DNA of 64,000 bases. Origin: Oscheius sp. JU75 (lineage: Eukaryota > Nematoda > Chromadorea > Rhabditida > Rhabditidae). The translations under genes were made by a program, and so were the position numbers. Below are positions 58,626 through 64,000 of this stretch, one piece after another. Location: assembly GCA_037178855.1 (NCBI GenBank), contig JASJZC010000002.1:4154001-4218000 (forward strand). The letters are read 5' to 3'. The notes beneath the pieces were generated by a model. The model did no database searches, was not told where the DNA came from, and worked only from the letters and a program-made list of their open reading frames with translations. Each line of letters begins with the position of its first letter. The first letter of the stretch is position 1.

Positions 58626-59048
58626 GCAAAAGGTTCCAATTTCGTAAAAAAAAAAAAAGGAGAGACCGGAGCCTGGAAGTTGAGTGACTGCGCAGTTTTT
58701 GTACGTAGCCGGAGGACAGAAGGGAATATGCAAATTCGGGACACGCTAGGAACTAGAAAGTGAAGGACACGGCGCACTTTCTCTTCGGAGGATGATGGCT
58801 GCTTATCGCGGGGATCCTCAACCACCGTAATTGCTGTACTAAGGATGAACTTCATAAGGCAAGGAATCTATAACCAAAACCCCTAGTAGCAGGAAATTTC
58901 TCAAGAGTAGACAAAACGATTTATTTGATATATCGTGCTCTGCAACAGATTTTACTCTCGAAATACTCGAGGGAGCACATGTCCTGACAGCACTTTTCAA
59001 AGAGGTCTTGTCCCGTCTTTCGAATGCATCTGCAAATTATGGTTTCTG
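58626..59048. repeat. Inverted repeat, left arm
   Basis: Reverse complement of 61317-61736, about 420 bases. By eye the non-coding 290 bases are the same except for the length of an A/T run (58647-58658). The arm contains the second exon of an insulin-like gene on the minus strand. Confidence 0.9.
58921..59029 (-). pseudogene. Insulin A-chain exon without a first exon
   Basis: This 109-base segment has an acceptor (TTTGCAG) and then encodes CIRKTGQDLFEKCC, CSLEYFESKICCRARYIK and a stop. It is the inverted copy of exon 2 of insulin-like 4. The duplication breaks inside the intron at 59048, so the signal peptide and B-part exon are missing. No replacement exon with a signal peptide is visible on the minus strand up to 59240. 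It differs from its source at four bases, three of which change the protein. Confidence 0.85.
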
Positions 59049-59097
59049 TTCTATAAGTTCTATGAGTCATAATAGAATGAAAATCACTCTGAAGTGT

Positions 59098-59140
59098 TCT
59101 TTCTGCTTTACAACTCAAAGCTGAGACAAACAACTTTTTC
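59098..59140 (+). promoter_or_regulatory. Shared insulin-gene upstream box, copy 2
   Basis: TTCTGCTTTACAACTCAAAG then GACAAACAACTTTTTC upstream of insulin-like 2, with the same order and spacing as copy 1. Confidence 0.6.
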
Positions 59141-59236
59141 AACTGAAAGAAGACTATTTAGAGCAACGTATCCTGATCTCGGTCAGCTGCTCTTACTCTC
59201 TTCATTTCTACTTCCTGTTACTACCTTTCTTTTCAG

Positions 59237-59495
59237 ATGCAGTTAACGAAAATTGTCATTCTTCTGGTCCTCGTCACCATGGTAGCTTCAAGTCAGTTCC
59301 CGCGTCGATTCTGTGGAGCCTATCTCTGGAAAGTCGTGCGCCGTCTCTGTGGAAAGTAATCATTGAACACCATTTTGAAATACAACTGGCGTTTTCAGTT
59401 GCATGAAGGAAGCCGATAGTCAGCTACCCAACATTGTCGAGGCGTGCTGCAAGTACACCTGCAGCACGGATTTTGTGAAACAGTATTGTTGCTGA
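59237..59495 (+). CDS. Insulin-like peptide 2
   Basis: Exons 59237..59355 and 59399..59495 give 71 residues. Signal peptide MQLTKIVILLVLVTMVASS, then FPRR. B part CGAYLWKVVRRLC (11 between cysteines), then CGNC. A part CCKYTCSTDFVKQYCC (CC-x3-C-x8-CC). It has the same eight-cysteine plan as insulin-like 1 and is its tandem duplicate. The signal peptide and A-part cysteine core are nearly identical to copy 1, while the B helix and the linker (MKEADSQLPNIVEA) have changed many residues, which suggests divergence of receptor-facing surfaces. Confidence 0.92.
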
Positions 59496-59548
59496 GCTAG
59501 TCATGTGCGAATGAATCTTTCTGCTAATTTTACTGTGGAGATTTTGCG

Positions 59549-60512
59549 AAATAATGCATACCATCTACTTTTTGGTTAAAACAGACAAACACACACGAAT
59601 AGTCAGCCACAAACACCATCGAGATTAGTAGAGATGTAATCTACAGGGTGGCCGATAAGTATTGGTGCGTAAAAAGTGCGTTTTTCTTCGGAATCAGAAA
59701 ACTTTTTGCACATTAGGTGGCTAGATATGATGGAAAACATCTCGCAAATCTATATTTTCACAGTCAGCTCGAGAGATTTACTTTTAAATTTGCACAATAG
59801 TGGAAACTCCGACCGTGAAACAGCTTGTGCGGCGCAAGTGACATGTCAAAAAAATGATTACTCTAACACCGTGCGTCGAAGACTCTAGCAAGAGCCATAC
59901 AAGGACGTGTCTGACTAGACTAAATTCCCGAACGGATGTTCTACACTCTGTCTAAGATAACCCAGGTTAAGAGATAGCTCTGCTCAACCCTTTATGAGTT
60001 ACATGGTGAAAACAAGTACAAGAAATCAATAAGAAACAGATCCCGTCCTAGTCTCACTGTCTTACTCCTCCAATTCCAGTTCGACCTCCGACTCCTCCTC
60101 CTCGTTTGGGGCGCGGTTACTTTACATATAAATCCTAAATGGTGTGTTTCGAATAGCTTGTACCTAAGTTTCTACATTGTTAGATCAATTATGATGTCTT
60201 CGGTATTAAAAGAACGAGTTTTACTTTGGTGGATTGTTCGGGTCCCTTTTTTTAGATTGATTTTGCCAAGGGGTGAAAGTGGTATCCATTATTTTCTAGA
60301 CAAACCGAAAAACTCTATAACATGAGACTATGTTGGTCGAATAGAGCATAAAAATTAGTGTTAAATCAGCCTGTATGCAGGCCTTTAAGATGGACTGTGA
60401 GAAACAAGGACTCCATATGAGTAAGCGCGCCAATACTCATTGGCTACCGGTATAGTCCAGTCAAAATGATTCAGCCTTCCTGGAATTAGACGGGCTTAGT
60501 GCATCAGATATT
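59549..60512. other. Spacer in the insulin cluster
   Basis: No insulin exon found. At 59643-59662 TA is followed by CAGGGTGGCCGATAAGTATT, like the end of a mariner-type element, but no matching other end was found. A minus-strand stretch (60117-60066) reads an acidic tail, NEEEESEVELELEE, then a stop; it may be a stray exon. Confidence 0.35.
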
Positions 60513-60555
60513 CTTTCTGCTTTACAGCCCAAGACTTGGACAAACAACTTTTTCT
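60513..60555 (+). promoter_or_regulatory. Shared insulin-gene upstream box, copy 3
   Basis: CTTTCTGCTTTACAGCCCAA then GGACAAACAACTTTTTC upstream of the insulin-like 3 locus. Confidence 0.6.
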
Positions 60556-60652
60556 AAATTGCAAGAACCAAGACGAATGGGTAGTGTGTCTTGATCTAGG
60601 ACATCTGCTCTTTGCTCTGTCTATCTCAAGTCTCGAAACATCCAAAAATTTG

Positions 60653-60900
60653 ATGCTGCTTGTGAAGATACTTCTGATTCTGGTGATCGTAGCCCAGGTA
60701 TCCTCCTCTCCTTGAGAACGGATCTGCGGAACTAGGCTCCGCAACCGTATTACGGCACTTTGTGGAGAGTACCAGCCAAACCTAAAAAGGTCGGAAAATA
60801 TATTTTCAGATGCGTGAGCAGGCCAGAGCATTTCAGCATTACGGAGGCTTGCTGCAAGCAAGGGTGCGACGACAGCTTTTTGCTGGAGGCTTGTTGCTGA
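60653..60900 (+). pseudogene. Insulin-like 3, interrupted by one in-frame TGA
   Basis: Exons 60653..60768 and 60810..60900 would give 68 residues. Leader MLLVKILLILVIVAQVSSSP, then TGA at 60713-60715, then ERICGTRLRNRITALC (11 between cysteines) and CGEC, with A part CCKQGCDDSFLLEACC (CC-x3-C-x8-CC). Everything except the stop is well conserved. The stop replaces a codon in the basic stretch where copies 1 and 2 have Arg; CGA to TGA would explain it. Alternatively, an intron from the GTATCC donor at 60699 to the CTAG acceptor at 60736 stays open, but it removes the first B cysteine, so the product would not be a normal insulin. Confidence 0.8.
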
Positions 60901-61040
60901 TCTCGTAATATCTGAATGAATCATTTGTCCTTTTTCTTTTTGGATAGACGCTGGACACTATGCTCTCCTCTAGTGACTATTGTCTTCTGGGGCTCATACA
61001 ATGTGATAGCCTTTTTTGCGAGAGGAAGTAGACAATTGAT

Positions 61041-61090
61041 CTTTCTGCTTTACAACTTAGATCAGCTGAGGCAAGGCAAACAACTTTTTC
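61041..61090 (+). promoter_or_regulatory. Shared insulin-gene upstream box, copy 4
   Basis: CTTTCTGCTTTACAACTTAG then GGCAAACAACTTTTTC upstream of insulin-like 4; the forkhead-like core is kept. Confidence 0.6.
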
Positions 61091-61179
61091 TCAAAGACAA
61101 TGGACCATAAGGTCCTGCTCAGCAAATCTTTTCATTCTTCCTCCTCTTCTCCATTTCTGCTTCAAAGAATATTTTCCAG

Positions 61180-61444
61180 ATGCAGATCATCAAAGTGATC
61201 CTTTTCTTGGCTATCATCGCTCTGGTCTTTTCCTCTCCCCCACATAGAGACTGTTATTCCGTCGTGTTAAACGCTTCTAGGAAAATCTGTGGAGGGTAGG
61301 TAAAAGAACAGCTGGCCAGAAACCATAATTTGCAGATGCATTCGAAAGACGGGACAAGACCTCTTTGAAAAGTGCTGCCAGGACATGTGCTCCCTCGATT
61401 ATTTCAAGAGTGAAATCTGTTGCAGAGCACGATATATCAAATAA
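61180..61444 (+). CDS. Insulin-like peptide 4
   Basis: Exons 61180..61295 and 61336..61444 give 74 residues. The ATG follows TTTTCCAG directly. Signal peptide MQIIKVILFLAIIALVFSS. B part CYSVVLNASRKIC (11 between cysteines, but Tyr replaces the usual Gly after the first Cys), then CGGC. The A part, CCQDMC then SLDYFKSEICC, has nine residues before the last Cys pair instead of eight, and a basic tail RARYIK follows. It is the most divergent of the four, and its second exon was copied in inverted form to 58921-59029. Expected to be a secreted DAF-2-type ligand; agonist or antagonist cannot be told. Confidence 0.9.
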
Positions 61445-61736
61445 ATCGTTTTGTCTACTCTTGAGAAATTTCCTGCTACTAGGGGTTTTGGTTATAGATT
61501 CCTTGCCTTATGAAGTTCATCCTTAGTACAGCAATTACGGTGGTTGAGGATCCCCGCGATAAGCAGCCATCATCCTCCGAAGAGAAAGTGCGCCGTGTCC
61601 TTCACTTTCTAGTTCCTAGCGTGTCCCGAATTTGCATATTCCCTTCTGTCCTCCGGCTACGTACAAAAACTGCGCAGTCACTCAACTTCCAGGCTCCGGT
61701 CTCTCCTTTTTTTTTTACGAAATTGGAACCTTTTGC
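61317..61736. repeat. Inverted repeat, right arm
   Basis: Reverse complement of 58626-59048. It starts inside the intron of insulin-like 4, covers exon 2 and ends after a T run (61708-61717). A plus-strand open frame here (61510-61797, mirrored on the minus strand at 58595-58855) is likely chance. Confidence 0.9.
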
Positions 61737-64000
61737 GCCTCATTTTCTCGCAATTTTGTCCGCCGAAACTCTCGCTCTTTTCCGACCAATTGAATAAAAT
61801 CCAGCATTTTTCTGGACCTTTCGCTCCACGAAAATACGCAGTGTTTGCTCTGCACTCCACTCAGAAATAGGTGTGACCACGACTTCTCATTCCCAATTAG
61901 TCGCCAATTCTTTTTCCCAATTTCTATTTTTCGCTATTGTCGAGAACGCCCTCAAGAAGTTTGACCTCGACCTCGTGAAACTTTGGAGGAGGCAAGGCGG
62001 CCACCTTTCAATTAAGCCTGACCCAATTCGAGAACTTTCCTTATTCCTTTAGAATATTGGAATTAGTTGACTTCTCGAGAGCTATTAGGCTGTCACTTTT
62101 TATTGTGGGAAAGAGTGGGTAGATTGCCTGAAGAAACATTTAGTCTTTTTCACTGGCATGATGTCATGACCTTCGAGACTCCCATACAAGCCTCTCGTCC
62201 ATATTTTCGCTCTGTAACAAACACTTTTACCGAGCGTCTCATCTATAAATGACCCTGGCAGTTTGGGTGGTGCGATTCGTTTACTGCTTCCGATATGTGA
62301 TATATCGGTTTCGACTTGATAGACCACCAGCTATCAGTATTGGCTCTTCATTTGTTCAACTGAATTACATGGACTGTTTGTGGTGGCCTCGGGGGTCTCG
62401 ACCCTTCGGACTACAAACAAATGTTGCCGGACGCTTAGGACGCCCCGGTGCTAACAAAGGCAAACACATCGATTCGGTCAGTCTTCTTCCTCCTACTGGT
62501 CAGCTCCCCTTCGAACGTTCTGTTGACTTCTACAGTCATCAGCAATATTATGCTACAAACTCTGAGAATAGTACATCAGGGTTCCTGTTCCCCAATCCCA
62601 TTAAGACCTACTTCTGCCCCTATCACAACACTTTTAGCCCTTGATCTTGACTGCTTTTTCTCCTCTCCGAACCTCATACTCGCCCCAGGCATTATGGGGT
62701 CACGATGCGTGGTGTAATCCCTTGTTATTCTGTCGCTTTCTCTCACCCTGACTACAGTTCCGTTTAATTACAAACAGTCTGGAGATGTATTTATGGCGCC
62801 GAATCACCCCTGTTGTCTTTATCTCGCGATCTCCCGTTAAAACTTTATGCTAATTGGTCAAAGTGGTCGGAAGAGAGTCGTCCTTAGGATGAACGGGAAA
62901 GAGACACTTGACCACATTTTTCGAGATGCTTAACCTTGGATGATGATCAAGATGCAGTTTATTACTCGAACTTCTTGATCCGCTACTGTACTATCCAAAA
63001 AACTGTCTCAAACCCGTTGACTTCCAACCTATCATGGTGTATCAGAGCGTTAAATAGATGGAACGACAAGCTTTAGACAAGCGCGGTGCTCAAGTTTCTC
63101 CTCGAAATCGAGTGTTTACGGGGGCCAAGAGAACGCCTGCGGGGGAGAGACTGTAACAAGAGAGGAGAGAGACATTCATTTGCATGTATCCTCACCTTGG
63201 CCACCAGGCGCGCGAAATCCACTAATTGTCTCGGAGAGAGACATGCCTATCGGCTGGCTGACCGCACCGGCTGACTGACCGTCATCGATCGATACTTAGC
63301 ATACCTTGACCGATTGTTAGCCCTTATTAGACCAGGCGGGCGAGCCTCGCGCGCGCAACCAATACTTCCGACTGCCATAGGCAGACGCCTAATCGAATCG
63401 TTCTGTTATTCCTACACCTGCTCGACTTTTTTTTAGAATCCACCTCTTTTCTGACAGTCTAATCCTTCTCCTTGGGTATTGGGAGACAATTCCTGGAAAC
63501 TCATTTGGATTTCTCAAACATTCTTTTTTTCGCACACAGCTGCTGTACAAAAATGAGCCGCTCTTTTTGTAGACCGCTGCTGTCCTCCCTCTTTTGTCTT
63601 TAATTTGAGGCAATTATTACCAGCATCCTTTTTCTGCTATATTTGTTCATATTGTCCACCAAAGTTCAAGTTGTCTCCGTCCTTCTCGCACACATTATCA
63701 CACTTCTGTTCCACCTCTCAGAAGCCATTAGTCAGTTTCTGGTCAGTCGGGACGAGTCATTCGAAACCGACAGTCGGAAAAGTGACGCAACCGAGCCTGA
63801 ATCATGCTTATGTCTTCCGGGCAAACAACAAGAACTGGCCGCACCTCCTCCTCCTTTTTCGGACGTGACTTTCCTTCTGGCTTAAAGGCTCATTTTTTAG
63901 ATATCCTATTCATTGGCACACCGTGCCTTACTCGAGCTTTTTGTCGTTTGTAATGGTAAAAAATTGGAGGGCTTGCTTTGCATATAAAATGGGCTTCTCC
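61737..64000. other. Intergenic to window end
   Basis: No supported gene or RNA. Open frames of 60-130 codons overlap on both strands without motifs. Simple CT-rich stretches only. Confidence 0.45.

Larger units (their letters stand above)
59056..59548 (+). repeat. Tandem duplication unit B (insulin-like 2)
   Basis: Second copy of unit A (57968-58458). It begins directly beside the breakpoint of the inverted repeat. Confidence 0.85.

Noticed and set aside
60066-60117. Acidic 14-residue tail with a stop on the minus strand
   Set aside because: Too short and isolated to call; no neighbouring exons join to it.
61510-61797. Open frame of about 95 codons, mirrored at 58595-58855
   Set aside because: Its repetition is explained by the inverted duplication; no signal peptide or family pattern, and it lies in 3' flanking DNA of an insulin gene.

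Overview
The window is nuclear DNA of a nematode, most likely a rhabditid relative of Caenorhabditis. The evidence is cuticle collagens with the nematode N-terminal domain, CUB-like, DUF19 and FTH/F-box families, a Str-type chemoreceptor, a methyl-end fatty-acid desaturase of the FAT-1/FAT-2 type, a CHK-like kinase and nematode-type insulins. Genes are compact. Most introns are 34-45 bases with GT...TTTYAG borders, and nearly every exon chain given here closes in phase. The species cannot be named from the sequence alone.

Layout. 0-5.4 kb: a CUB-like secreted protein (cut by the window edge), two cuticle collagens arranged tail-to-tail, and a peroxisomal MaoC hydratase. 7.2-10.1 kb: a mitochondrial pyrimidine-nucleotide-type carrier. 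10.5-11.9 kb: a secreted protein of tandem His/Asp repeats separated by tetrabasic sites. 13.9-15.1 kb: a decayed VWA/C-type-lectin gene. 15.2-18.1 kb: branched-chain E2 (dbt-1), head-to-head with a small multi-pass membrane protein. 18.3-29.2 kb, all on the plus strand: F-box/FTH, HMT-1-like ABC half transporter, cytochrome P450, and a very long Cys-loop channel subunit. 31.8-34.4 kb: a double-bZIP factor tail-to-tail with a third collagen. 34.8-36.8 kb: an unresolved membrane gene and a small secreted protein. 37.6-40.0 kb: a Str GPCR tail-to-tail with the desaturase. 41-46.4 kb: a basic single-pass protein with an early stop, an OAC/NRF-6-type acyltransferase, and a CHK kinase. 46.4-53 kb: almost gene-free, with one foldback-type repeat and one tiny gene. 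53.1-56.1 kb: the ELAV/Hu gene exc-7. 56.4-57.8 kb: a DUF19-like, possibly GPI-anchored protein. 58.1-61.4 kb: a cluster of four insulin-like genes plus an inverted A-chain fragment. 61.5-64 kb: no gene seen.

The neighbours share no single pathway; this is ordinary mixed nematode gene order with local duplication. The strongest leads are: (i) the insulin-like cluster, with a young inverted duplication, one copy stopped by an in-frame TGA, and a shared forkhead-like upstream box; (ii) the His-rich repeat protein at 10.5-11.9 kb, which has the form of a multi-copy peptide precursor; (iii) the 964-residue Cys-loop subunit, with about 480 extra N-terminal residues and a changed pore selectivity site; and (iv) a transcription factor with two complete bZIP domains.
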